From Trichoplax adhaerens (Eukaryota; Placozoa; Uniplacotomia; Trichoplacea; Trichoplacidae): a stretch of DNA of 64,000 nt. The translations under genes were made by a program, and so were the position numbers. The stretch is from the NCBI RefSeq assembly GCF_000150275.1, contig NW_002060958.1, forward strand, positions 162,966-226,965, written 5' to 3'. The notes beneath the pieces are model-generated. The model was not told the origin of the DNA, did not search any database, and worked only from the letters and a program-made list of their open reading frames with translations. Position 1 is the first letter of the stretch; every line of letters begins with the position of its first letter. This document shows positions 24,808 to 37,657 of the stretch, piece after piece.

Positions 24808-27800
24808 TTAACATACAATTTGATCCTGTTGCAATGGAGTTCCATTATGATTTGGAATATTGTCGGCAAGAATCACTTCAGAGCCAGAAAAATGATCTTG
24901 TTTTGGTTTCATCGTCTGATTAGATAGATGGCTTTTGTTATCATGATATGATTTATAAGAATCGTAATTAGATCTATTGGTGTCCGTATAAAGTACTTCG
25001 ACATCGCGATTACTATTCATTAATCTTCCATTTTTCAATTTTCTTTCTAATCGCCTCAACGTTGCTTTCTTATGGATCACTTGCAAAGAAGACTTTTCTT
25101 TCTCTTTAGTACTAGGAACTGGTGTATTTCGCAAACTTGATGATTCTATATGCCTACTCCGCTTGTAATTGCGCGAAGCCTTGGACTGAGGAATATTTGA
25201 TGGCCATTGATTTCGATCTATATAGCAAATTAAGGAATTACATACGATAAATCAACTACAAAATTTTGTATACATAGCCGAGACAGTACATATTACATTT
25301 TGTTGCAAATAGAGCAGAAGTAATTTCTTATAGAAGGCCTTAGTTGTTTATCTAGCAAGACATACCTTGCTCATATACGTCCTCATGATCAACCTGTGGT
25401 ATTGGTTCGCTAAAACAGTCAGCTGCTCCAATTGAATATTGATTGTAATCTTGGTATGGTTGATCATTCAGAATTCGCCTTAGAATGATATTAAAGCCTT
25501 TATTTATATGATTTATATGATTTTCATACAATTATTCTTAATACAACGATTCATACTGTCTTGCAGCACCATTTCATGAAAATATCCAACTTCAATATAC
25601 TTATCCATTTCTTTAGAGTGTAGGATATATATAGAAAGATATTTAATCTTAACAGGTACACACCTTATATTAATTTCTTTTGCTGATGGACTTGGTAGAT
25701 TTAAATCTAGCTGATCTGTGTATAATTAAAGAAATAAGGAATATATCAATACATCTTAGACACGTATCATTGATTGAAAATTATATTAATACCATGATTA
25801 CCTAGATAGCTCTTAGTTTCTCTTATGACATTTGCCTATTAAGAAGGAAAGGGGTCACATGAATGAACAACGAGAAAGACTTCTTTGTAAAACTATTTCT
25901 TAAAGAATAGACTATCCTTTTCAAATATGCTTTTTAAGCTATAATGTCGAATTCTATTTCAAAATTCATTTCGTTTATTAAATACCTGAAATAGAGCAAC
26001 TTGACTAGAATTAGCTGGCAAAGTAAGTTGCTCCGAAGTTTGCTTATTACGCTCCTTAGATATTGCAACATCGCTAGTGGTTGAGATACCATGCTCTATT
26101 AATTATCAAACTGATGCATTAGCTAATAGTATTTTGAAGCCGTAATATTACACAATCATCACCATTTGAATACAAATAGGCAATTTTACTTATAACAATG
26201 ACGCTTATAAGTATTACTTTCTAAAACTTTTTGTTGTTGCTGGAGCAATTTCAATAAGAATTCTTTTTCTTTGCTAACTGTCAGGCTTTTATAACGTATA
26301 ATAGCTGCAAATGTCCGATTTTCACTCTGTAGTTTTAAGTCTATAAATGATTATCATATGTACCTGAGAAATCACCACAATTCAGCACTTATCGATTTTA
26401 AGGAACAAACTTCATAATATCAATCATGGCTATACTTTAAACTTACTGTCTACTTCTCTGGAATGCATCTGACAAATTAACTGAAGCTCATCTCCATGAT
26501 TACTATTTTGCACAGAAAATTTACGTATCACATGCTGTAGTTGATTGCTTTCCTGGTGATTATGACGAAGATGATTTTCTAACTCGGCTTTCTGCTCAAT
26601 TTTTTGATGATAGTCACTTAATAAATCGCTAAGATTCTTCTTTAGAACTATTAGCGTGTTATGATTCCATTCAGAGTCATCACTGAATGAACGATCATCT
26701 TCTCTAGAATATATAAATACAATGTATCATGAAATTAATAGAGCATCTTTCTTTTATATAAATCAAATCAATTAAAAGGTTGCAAATAGTATTGAACATG
26801 CACCGAATTAGGTGATATATGAATTAGTCTCAAATCTGAATTTTAAACTAAGATTAGGTTATTATAATTATCGCCGCACAGAATTTCCTGACTGTGTAAT
26901 TTTCTTAGATTATTTGGCAATTTATCATCATTTTCAACAATTCGTAGGGCAATATTTTATTTGATTATTAATTTATTTTTATAAGCGGTAGCGGTGTCTA
27001 CAAAAAATAATAACTTAACAGTTGATTTAAAGTATTATGGTATCCTTGCTCTTACTTTTCAATGGTTATGAGATATTCTCTTGATTTTAATACAGTATGA
27101 AAGAGTTTTTCCTCTATTTCTAAAACCTCTTGCCTAAGGAAAAATAATGTTAGCTTATTTTGCAATATAAATGATAACGTAATAAATGATCATCTGTAAT
27201 ATGTCAAGTAATTAATGATAAATATGAAAAGTGCGAACAAAAATTTCATCATATCATTATTTTGTGCAATTTTAGATCTGAATAGAATTAAGTTTTCGAA
27301 GTAGTAGCTAAATAATGAAATAGGTCGTGCACCTCATGGTCTTTTGTTCGTTCAAAGTATTAACCAGCTGTCTCTTTAGCCTTTCAAATTCCAATAACTT
27401 TCTGCTCTCTACCTGATTTGACCGTTTATCAGGTTGGTTTTCATCTCCTATAAAAAGGAAGATAATAGTTTAGAGAAACTAACATTCGATACTTAGCAAT
27501 AATCTATTCATTTTGAAATTTAGTTTCTATAGCAACTAATATTATGGACGATTGTTCATCACTACAATACTTAGAATTTCTCTCAGGTATTATTGCACTA
27601 TTTTTTAGATAAAATAAAAAGGTAAAAGATTATGCTAATATTAATTATGTATCTTTACCGGTTAAAAGTTTAAGTAGATACCTAAAGCTCTAAAACATTC
27701 TATCATAAGGTCATCTGTATTAGGATGAAATACTTTCTCTTGCTTCTAATGATAAGAGCACAGTATTCTAATTATGTTGAAAATAAGGAGCATTTAATCC

Positions 27801-30800
27801 TAAAGGAATGGTTTCCATAACAACGTTTGCAAATTCCAGTAATTAGAATTACAACCAGTGTGTGAAAAAAATCTGCTGGTGGTCATCTGAATTGAAAATA
27901 TGCTTCTTTGTTTTCTAATACTAAGTAGTCCTAATGACAGTAGATCGTGCATGGAATAATGATCTATAACTTATTTCTGCATATAAATTCATAAATCAAA
28001 TTTATAATACTTGCTTTATAAGGTATCATGAAGTATAGCATACGTAGAAAGCAATAACAGTCGCTAAACATCCGAGTGAGTATGTCAATAGTTAAAGCAG
28101 CGGATACGTCATGATAAATAATTAATGATCAATATTTGTATTATTATAATAACAAAATATTACAATATAAAGATATGAGTTTGAATCGACATGATTAAAT
28201 TTTAAATTAATCGAGAATCTAAATATCCCCTAAATTGATTGCCAAATTAACTACCTGATTGTATAAGAGGATGATCGGTCGATTCATAATCATGAAGTTT
28301 TGTCTCTAATCTAGTAATTTCTTGTCTTAAATCGTCAACAATTTGACCATACTCTGCAATGTGTTGTGCGACATCGTATTTATTCGTCTTAGCACGAATT
28401 TGTATATTCTTGGCTCGGTGGGCGTAAACTAATGTATTTCTTGATTCTTCAAAATGTTGATCAGTCGGATTGATATTAGCAATCATTACAGTATGACAAT
28501 TACCACCTAGTGAGTCCTAGAAAGTTATATATATTCTTTCAAATCAAGCTAATAACATTATTTTTTAAATTATAGATACCAAATCAAATTCAAATATTTC
28601 CTGATTGATAAGATAACCTCAGGTGATTATCAGATTATTTTATCGTAATAAAAATCGCTGCTATCGAAAGAACTTTAAATTCAAAGTATAATAACTTTTA
28701 TAATTTATACACACCAGATGTTCCTATTTCAATATATTAATGCAAAATAATGACAGTGTCAATCATATCTAAAATATTTCATTATATTTCTACTAATTGT
28801 TAAATCCCTTTTAAATTTTGCGATTAAGCGAATAAAAGCATTAGCCTGCCGAGAATCACTTTAAAAAATATTCGTATTATTGTAAAACGCGATTTTGCAA
28901 GTATACTTCTGTTTCATTTCAATACAAATAATCCAATATTTACTGTTACTGTAAATAGTTATAAATTTTAGCATCCAATTTAATAGTGTTATTGTTCAGA
29001 ATGAAAGCAGTAATAGCAGATGGTGCTATCGAAGAATTGCAACTATTCTATTACCTTGAGCAATCTTGTCAATTTACTGTCGCGATAATTAACATAATGT
29101 CCTCGATTTTCACCTATTATCCCATTTCCAAAGAAAATGATTAATTAAAGTAAAAATTTAAAACAGCAAATGCTATGTTCAGTATCTTTTTTTTTCATAG
29201 CAAACTTACTTAGAGCATTGATGCAGTTGCCTAAAGCTAGTAGAGATCGATTAATATGAGCACCTTCCATTAACCTTTTACCACGATTCTATAAGAAAAG
29301 ATTAAAAATGAAAGTAGAATTATTCTATTTTCCTTCGTGTTATAATCATATTCTCCTCCCTTCAATCTTTTACAGCATTCTCATCAATATACATATATGA
29401 TAGAGCAGGAGATCATAGACTGACGAATCGATAAAATTTCTTAGTAGCACTGTAATATTAATACTCCTCAAGTGAGATATTATTAAATTTATTCGTATTA
29501 TGATGAGAAGAGTTTACGTTTGTCATTTATAATGCGATATATTATTATGCAAAGTGAAATTCCCATAAGTTTTATTCGTATCGTAATAGCAACCCAGACC
29601 TCAATAGATTATAATTCAGCATTAAGTAGTATATCATCGATGGTAAGTGGAATTAGTCAGCTACTATCATAGCTAAAGATTTATCAAATTCTAATTTACA
29701 TGTTTAGATTTCACATTACAGAAAATCGCTTAGCTAGCATGTTTTCCGCTATTATTGCAAGCATAAGCCTAGCTATAAATGATATTCATTCTACTTTAAA
29801 TTAAGTCGATCACTAAAATAGAGGCTTCTATGCCTTCTTAGTTTAATTAGGCACCCTACTCTTTGATATGGTAAAATGATCGGCCGATTTGCTAATTGCA
29901 CATCTAGGTTCGTTTTCGTAATGTAAGTTTTTAATATGATATTATAGGTACTAAGATTATAAAGGTGTGAATACTGCCATCTATGAAAATAAGTAAATTA
30001 CTTTCTAGCAGATATCTATGATTTAATCTGTTATAGAAAGCGACTTATACAAGCATACTTTAGAATAAGCAGTTATAGCTAATTAAATATGCATTATTAA
30101 GTCAATGACATTATAAGCTATGGTAGCAAAGTACCGTAGCTGATGTCTCTTCCCTATATTAGCTTAGGACAAACATTAACCTACCGCTTCATGAATATTA
30201 CCATTATTAATCTCTAATTAATTAGACATTACTAAACCATTACTCTATAAACTGTGGTGGCAAAGTAGCTAATGTTTCTTCCCCTATACGATTTTAGATC
30301 GAAGATAACTGTAGACTTTATGAAAGTTACTGTTATTGATGGAAGTGATTTAAATAAAAATAGAACTATTTCGCTGTAAATAGAAGATTAGCAATTCTAC
30401 CTGGGTATTGGCAGCGCGTTCGGAACCAGCCAAATCAATCATAAATAATTTACCCACTTCCACTCTTTGTATTAGCTGTCGTAGTTTAGCCTCCTTTTCT
30501 ACAGTTACTTGCAATACCGCGTGGGACCTTGAAGAAGTTTTATTGGCGGCTGTGGGTTCGCAGGTTCTTTCCTCATTGCCTTTCAGTAATAATTTCTTAA
30601 CCTATTGCATGTATAGTATGAGTATGCTGCAAGCTAATACATACCATTAAAACTATTTTTGTGTACTATCCTTGGATCTTTATTCTTCTAAAGATCTGTA
30701 GGAATAGGAGTTCATAAATGACTAACTTACATCTCGTATAGAAGTTGTTTTAACTTCTGTTATTCCAGTTACAACTGCATTGCCTTTAGAATCTTCACGA

Positions 30801-33800
30801 AGTTCTAAATAACCTGCAGCGGGATTCAAAAGATCTCGAATGGTTTCATTATAAATCTGTAATGAAACCGCGTGGTCCAGTTAAGAATTTTCCAATTCAA
30901 ATCCAATAAAATAACGTGAAACAAATTTATTTTAAGACATTCCTTCTCTTCATCTCATTATTTCTTGGAGGTTAGACTTACTTCGATATAAGACATTTTA
31001 ACCCGATAATGCATTTCATTTTGGGTTATTTCCATTTGATGAAAGAGGTCTTGTAGAGTTAATATCATAATGCCAGGATTATCGTCCTTACCAACCATGG
31101 TATAAGTTTTACCAGCTCCAGTGGCTCCATAAGCAAAGACTGTAGCATTGAATCCAGCCAAAACACTCTTTATCAAAGGCTTTGTAGTACCTAAGAAAAC
31201 TTCTTTCTATATGATGAAAAATCAACAAAATGAATGAATGAAAGATGGCTGAAACTTGAAGTCTTAATATATAAAGACCCTTAATCAAAGCTGATACAAA
31301 ATTTAATGATAATTAGTGTTAATACAGTACTAGAAAAGTGCTCTATAATGCTGTATATATTTAGGTATTTCCACCTTCGATCAAATCCAATTTATGAGAT
31401 AAATTACAACCCCAGCTACCTTTATGTCAAGTTAAGTAGCACATTAGTAAGAGAGTGGAACTATTTTTCTCGCTTATGTATTATTATGATCACATTTAAG
31501 TCGATAAAAAATGAATAAACAGATGATCAAAAATACCATGGTAATAATATTTTTATTACATAGAAACCAATCCTTTTCCATACCGGTACTTAGTTTAATT
31601 TCTATGATAGCAAATATCTCATTAATTGATTGACAATAAAGGGAATATCGTACCTGTGTAGCTCCTTCATCGAATGCTGCATCATACATAAACTGTTTAC
31701 TTCGAGATCTTTTCGTTTTACCAACGAAAATAGGATCAATATCATCATGAGGATCATCGAGAGTAACAATCTGGTAATAGAAATTGACAATGAGCAGAAA
31801 GTCTATAAGATACCAATTGTAACTCATTGATAATATAATTTATGAAATGTATTTCTTCAGTATAAGTAATTTACTAATAAGTAGACCAATTAGATGGCTA
31901 TGCAAAGCGAATTAAAGAATGAGGCAAATTTGACTTACATTTCTATTTGCAACATAGGCAATCTTTTTATTATCGTTCAACTTCTCCTTAATAGGTCGAA
32001 GCCTGACAGCCACCTAAAGATATTTCAAAATGAGAAAATTAGTTGTAGAGATTTTACATTCAATCAAGCAATTCAACTGATGCAAGAGTTAAGAAGAAAG
32101 CTAAAGAAGGACATGACGTGCATAAAATCACATTGATCCTAGTAAACAACTTTTATTCAAACCTCTAAAGACTGAGCGAAAAGTAAAATACATTTCTCCA
32201 TATTTTAGGTCAAATTGATCTTAATTAAATATTATTAGAGTGATACCTTCAAGGAATAAATTTATAACGCAAAATTTTTCCTAGAAGTAAAATGTATTTA
32301 GACATTTAAGATCGCATCTAGTTCAATTATAGAAATAAAATCCTTTCAATACACTATAGTCTTATGGTAATTGCCAATAAAGTAAAAAGATATCTAAGTA
32401 AACTGCTTTTACTATCAGGAAAATCATCGTTTTGAATTTAAAGAAGACTATAGTATCTTTTCACTGCCGATGAAAGCAGTTCCTATGTTGCTAGCAATAT
32501 CACCCCATGGACTACTAAAGGGGAAGATTTTAGTAGCCCATGAGTAGACGTAATAACCTTCCAAAATAATCCGAATTTTATACTAAAGCAGAATATTTAT
32601 CATTTTCATTTCTTATTTGGTTCATTTTTAAAGAGTTAATGCAGATAGAGTTAGTCAGGGTCCACCACTAGTCGGCGCTATACGCTTATAGGATAATCTA
32701 AATCTTATATAGAGCAGATTATTTATCGTTTTCATTTCTCTTGGTTTGTTTTTAATACAGATAGAGTCTGTCATGGTCTACCATTAGTAGATGTAACATG
32801 CTTGTATTGGAACTTAATCGAAGCAGAGCACATATTTATCGTTTATATTTCTCTCAGTTCGTTTCAATATTGATAGAATTAGCTATATTCTATCGCTACA
32901 AATTAGATAGAAAAAAAAACTGAATTAGAGGCAATCTAAGTGAAAAATAAAGACGTGAGATGGCTCAACATAGCTAGACTAGTCATCAAATGCTAGGCTT
33001 TCGTGTCGATATTTGATTATCAACAGAATATTGTTTGCATAGTGTCTAAGGAAAGTCAGAGTTGCATCTGCTTATCCATGCCCACTACTGTTATCGATTA
33101 AGCAGCAGTTACTGATAGTTTGATTATTAGTGTATCAGCATGCCTGCTATGGCATCGAATTTACTGGAACTTTTTAGGCCTTATTTACAGTGCATGAGAC
33201 CTGTCAATGAGGAAATAACCGTCAAGAACTGAGAAAGGAAAGGATTATACTAGCTTAGCCTCGACCAATGTCAGCATATTCTGTCAAATGAGTAACTACT
33301 ATTGAATCAACAGTAGCAATCTAACACTGCAGTATTAAGGCTAGTAATCTCATCCATCCATAGCGAAACAGTAAAACGGCTCTTTAATCCCTATTTTAAA
33401 CCAATATTGCTACGTCATGAGGATTTGCTGCAGTCCATTTTAGCGCTAAGTAACAAAGGCAATCTACTTGGCAAGTCTATTATGGCCAACATTCAATAAA
33501 ATACAGATTAGGTTGGTCTATGAAACTTAAGTAACAATTGTAAGTTGAATAATAAAACGGTCAGCATGAGCTTTTCCATCGCTTTTGCAGCTAAACATTG
33601 ATACACGATAATTAGGGATGCTGATATATCTAATGTTTTGTGAATTTTTAGGAATGGTGAATGATCAAACTAAAAGGAAAATGGAAAATTTTAAATTCCA
33701 AATTGAATAGTATCGGCTCCCTTGCTTAGATATTTCCTGCATAAATTGAATTAAGAATTTAACAAGGGATTGTGAAAAAATTGGGCATTTTCAATGACCA

Positions 33801-36800
33801 TCTATCTCTTGTCTAATACTGGAGATGATAAATAGGAAAATTCCGAAGTTTTGATCATTTAAACTTAGATATACTGTAGATGCTATTATAAATCATTTCT
33901 CTCTTTGGATTAAATATTCATAGGCCATCTATTAATTTAGGCTAAAGAAAAGCACCGGTATCATTAAACCCATTTTATTAAAATATAAATTTAGGTGTTA
34001 ATGTAAGCGTATTCCTAGTANNNNNNNNNNNNNNNNNNNNNNNNNNNNNNNNNNNNNNNNNNNNNNNNNNATTACACTGGCTGAAATAGATCAATTCCAG
34101 GAATTTAGTAGCTTCGATTCCAATACTAATTTTTAATCTTTTAAATAATCAGCTTAGAATTGTATTCATTCAATAACGATAGAAATCAAATTTTAAATAT
34201 CGGATAGCGTAACCAAATCATTTCTAAGTAGTCAGCAGTGATTTCAGTGAATTTCAGACAAGAAAGAAAACTTTTCAACTACAAACTAGGGGACAAGAAT
34301 TTCAAGTATTGGATAGCCTAGAATAAGATGTTGCTTTGCAGATATTCAATTTAATATTACTTAATGTGCCCTTTCCAATTTCTCCCTGAATAAAAATCGA
34401 AGCGGTCGGGTAGAAGAGTCGCCTGAGAAAATTTCTTAGATGTCGATTAGTATGCATGATAGTGAAAGATTGTTCAGTCAAATATGGCAATGATTGCCTT
34501 TTCGCTATCACTAATGAATCAGTACATTATCCAATTCAATAAAATAAAATGCAGCACACGATCATTACTATATACTGAACATTTCAACTTGATGAACTAC
34601 CGTCATCATTCCGTTAATAAAGTATTCGTTTTCGTTGAATATATTACAATGAGATAATTAAACTGATCTATTCTAAAATTTATTTCTCTTCAGTTAATGA
34701 TGCGTGACATTACTGGAATGTTAATGGCTATTTGATGCCAAATAGAAATTTTCACAAGAATTGAATACTGATGCATTATTCGGCTTCGTAATTGGTGTAA
34801 AGGAACGAAAGCAACAATCTTACTCCTACGCTCTCTGTTAATTAACATGCTGGTATAGAAAGACCTATTTTTCATTTTTATTTGACTAGTCTTTTACCTA
34901 TGTAAGCAACAACCTTCATCCTATTATCAATCTACAAATCTATTTTATCATTGATGGTATACAAAGTAGACATAAGAAAAATTGATCGACAAATTGTTTC
35001 CTTTAAGTCAAGCATAAATGTCTCTTAAATAAAGTTTTAGTCTAGAAATATCTCAATCTTTTTCCCTTGTTAACGTTAGCTTCAATAATAGCCTATTCAC
35101 AATTTACGTTTCCAAACTTACTAACTTGATCAGTTAATTAAATAGGAATGAGCTCTTCACCTATTTGCAATGAAAACAAGGGAAAACAGCACAGCTGTTT
35201 CTTAATTTAAACGGTAACGCTAGAGATATCCCAGACATCCACCGAAGTTAAAGATATTTTCGATTTTAATACTATAAGTGTTATTATGTTCTCGTAATTT
35301 ATATTTTTTTATCCATTAAATCGATCGATTGATTCTATTGGAAGAACTTATTTATAAGAAAAGAATAATTCAAAATTCGGACTTTAGAATTAAAAGTCTA
35401 TACTACTCAGAGATGGATGTAGTAGAGTAAAAACATACCACATCCATCATTAAGATAAAATGGATATTGACCTAGATAGGGGTCTTGAATCTGTCTCTGC
35501 AAATAGAGTTATATCAATGCCTTACCCTTATACAGTTATCATTATTGGGCAGGTGTGCTTATACTGATAGCAAGTCTTAAATGATTTTTTAATTTGCTTT
35601 GCATTAATGATGATACGTGTATTGATATTATTCATTGGGTAAACCGGTTTATCATGAACGAATAATCTTGGTCTACGAAAACGATTACTAAGCGGAATCT
35701 GAAAATAAAGAGCAAATTAAATCAACATTATCGCAATTTTAAGCTAATTTTTACGACTAGATTACTGTATTAGTTAATGATCTTGCCTAATTCTTGAAAG
35801 GAGCAAAATATTTATTTGAACACGTTAAAATAGTTGAAATGTATTTAGCTGCAATACCTGCTAAGATGGAAGAATTCAAGTTTCCTCTTAACTTAGAATG
35901 AAAAGTAACATGGCTATTGCTTCTAGCAGTATATCTTTAAGCTGGAAATGAGTTAGTACCAATTAATTCAAAAAGAAAACCACTATTTAATCCGTTTCAT
36001 AGTATTGGTCTTTTCATTAGCTATTCTATGCTTATTAAAGACGTAAGATTGAGTAGAAATGAATGCTGATTCGCTGTCTGAAGTAATATGAATTATAGTC
36101 TTCTATGTAAGTTAAGCCAGCACTATCACAATTTATAGCTAATCTCTACAACTAGATTACTGCATTCATGATCTTGCCTAAATCGTCAAGGAAACAAACA
36201 TTTATTTTAATGCGTTAAAATTCCTGGGCCGTATTTAGTCTGCGTTGCCGGGCTAAGAAGAAATAATCATTTTTTTTCTCTTTACTTAGAAAGGATAATG
36301 ACGTCGCTGTTGCTTCTAATAGCCCATCTTTGAACTGAGAATGGGTTAGTAACAACTATTCAAGAGAGAAAACGGATATTTGATATGTTTCGTAGCATTG
36401 ATCTCTTGGTAAACATTTATATGCTTATGTAACACGCTGGATCAAGTGAAAAACGAATACAATTCGCTGTCTAAAAGTAATATGGCTTGTGGCCTGCTGA
36501 TGTACATATGAGAAGCATGACAACAACAATTTTCATAGTAATGAAAATCATGTAGCAAGAGGAAATAGAGTTTCCTAATAACAGTACTTTAGAACCAGAA
36601 GGAAATACTTCACTAGATAAAATGGAACCGTAGTTCATTCTCATCTTTTCCAGCAAATCAAAACGTTATTGACCTTTCTTAAGCATTACTCATATCTCAT
36701 ATATAGTCGGTTAGAAAGAATAGGCAAGATTATATGGCAAGTAGGCCTTCTCTTAAGGTAACAGTGTCAAGATAATCTGTATGAGAACTGAAGTAGAATA

Positions 36801-37657
36801 CGAAATGTCAGTTTTAATCCTAGGTGGAAAGGATATTCGCTCATACTCTGTCGATATAACAACTACAATTACATTAAAAGATGCCATAAAAGTAATAAAT
36901 CTATCTAGTCATTATAATAAGCAAGTTTCATCAATTAGTAATAGCAATAATCTTAATTTTGTGACAATGAAGAGATCGAAAGCAATTATGGTATTGATGA
37001 ACAGATTTATGAGAAATAACTCTAGTAACACTTGTTATAATACTAGGACTGTAGAAGGTCCTTTTTAATTCAAAATCAATTGCCTCATGAGAGCTTTAAA
37101 TGATTATATGTTATCAGATAACGAATAAATTATAACGACAATAAGGGTATTAAAAATGAAAATAGCGTCCTCCAATGCTCAAAAGTGAACGTTCGAGCAG
37201 TAACAATCATAGAGTCAACAAGTCCAAACTGCCCAATTTCGCATTAATATTGATTCTTATTTTTACGTTTATAACCAAATCAATGCGGCGAATGATATCA
37301 AGTTATGAAGATGGTGCTACTGTAACCATAAAACAAGATCAGACTGGCCAAAGACTAATCGATTCTTACGGTAAAGGATATTAGCAATACATCATCACAA
37401 AATAAAATAATTGGAAAATTAGCAATTTTACAAGTCATGCTTGGCCGTATAGGCATGAAAGAAAAAATTTGTCCAATCTTAACTATATCGCACTGTAGTG
37501 CTTGGGTTTTACAGCTACTTTAATTACTACTGTAAAATAGCTGAAACTATTACATGTACTCATTCGAAACTATCAGTCGGAAACTTACCAAGAGACGATC
37601 CTTAGTTTTTCCATCACCTTCTTTACGCGGACGACGATGATGACTTTTAGTAGGCAT
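24808..37657 (-). CDS. KIF19: Kinesin-8 family motor, KIF19-type
   Basis: Complete plus-end motor of the KIF19 type, which in mammals walks to ciliary tips and depolymerises microtubules to limit cilium length. Seventeen exons in transcript order: 37657-37589, 32013-31939, 31770-31654, 31206-30982, 30856-30731, 30601-30401, 29288-29210, 29113-29055, 28516-28255, 27447-27333, 27133-27056, 26703-26447, 26340-26218, 26095-25986, 25710-25664, 25478-25366, 25217-24808. They sum to 2466 nt, 821 residues plus stop, all in frame. Motor landmarks: LLVAVRLRPI (22-31), basic loop 2 KTKRSRSK, P-loop GATGAGKT (114-121), switch I NKTSSRSH (224-231), switch II DLAGSERA (about 260-267), YRDSKLTRLLK, then FEESRNTLVYAHRAKNI. 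HIAEYGQIVDDLR leads into a coiled-coil stalk (roughly 370-560) and a charged tail. Human KIF19 is longer (about 1000 residues) in the tail. The start is the only ATG giving an in-phase first exon. Confidence 0.93.
30110..30345. repeat. Tandem duplication in KIF19 intron 6
   Basis: Inside the intron 29289-30400. Unit 1 is about 30110-30230 and unit 2 about 30244-30345; both share GGCAAAGTA/AGCAAAGTA, CTGATGT/CTAATGT, TTCC.CTATA, ATTTTAG/ATTAGCTTAG and an ATGAA.ATTAC/ATGAAAGTTAC block. Confidence 0.75.
32585..32910. repeat. Three-fold tandem repeat in KIF19 intron 1
   Basis: Units about 32585-32710, 32711-32820 and 32821-32910. Each begins with GCAGA, then TTTATC.TTT.CATTTCT, a T-rich run, GATAGA.TT/CTGTC and a CTA...TAGT segment. 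The third unit is the most decayed. Confidence 0.8.
34021..34070. other. Assembly gap (50 N)
   Basis: Fifty unknown bases in KIF19 intron 1. A round 50 suggests a placeholder of unknown true length. Confidence 0.99.
35717..36484. repeat. Tandem duplication of about 390 bp in KIF19 intron 1
   Basis: Unit 1 is 35717-36110 and unit 2 is 36111-36484. Shared landmarks: CGACTAGATTACTG / CAACTAGATTACTG, ATGATCTTGCCTAA, GTTAAAAT, GCTATTGCTTCTA / GCTGTTGCTTCTA, TTCGCTGTCT and AGTAATATG. Several indels separate the units. Confidence 0.85.

Noticed and set aside
31306-32136. Plus-strand open frames over KIF19 exons 2-4
   Set aside because: Antisense shadows of kinesin exons whose splice sites and phases fit on the minus strand.
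36781-37068. 95-codon plus frame in KIF19 intron 1
   Set aside because: No recognisable domain and no splice context; low-complexity Asn/Ser composition typical of AT-rich chance frames.
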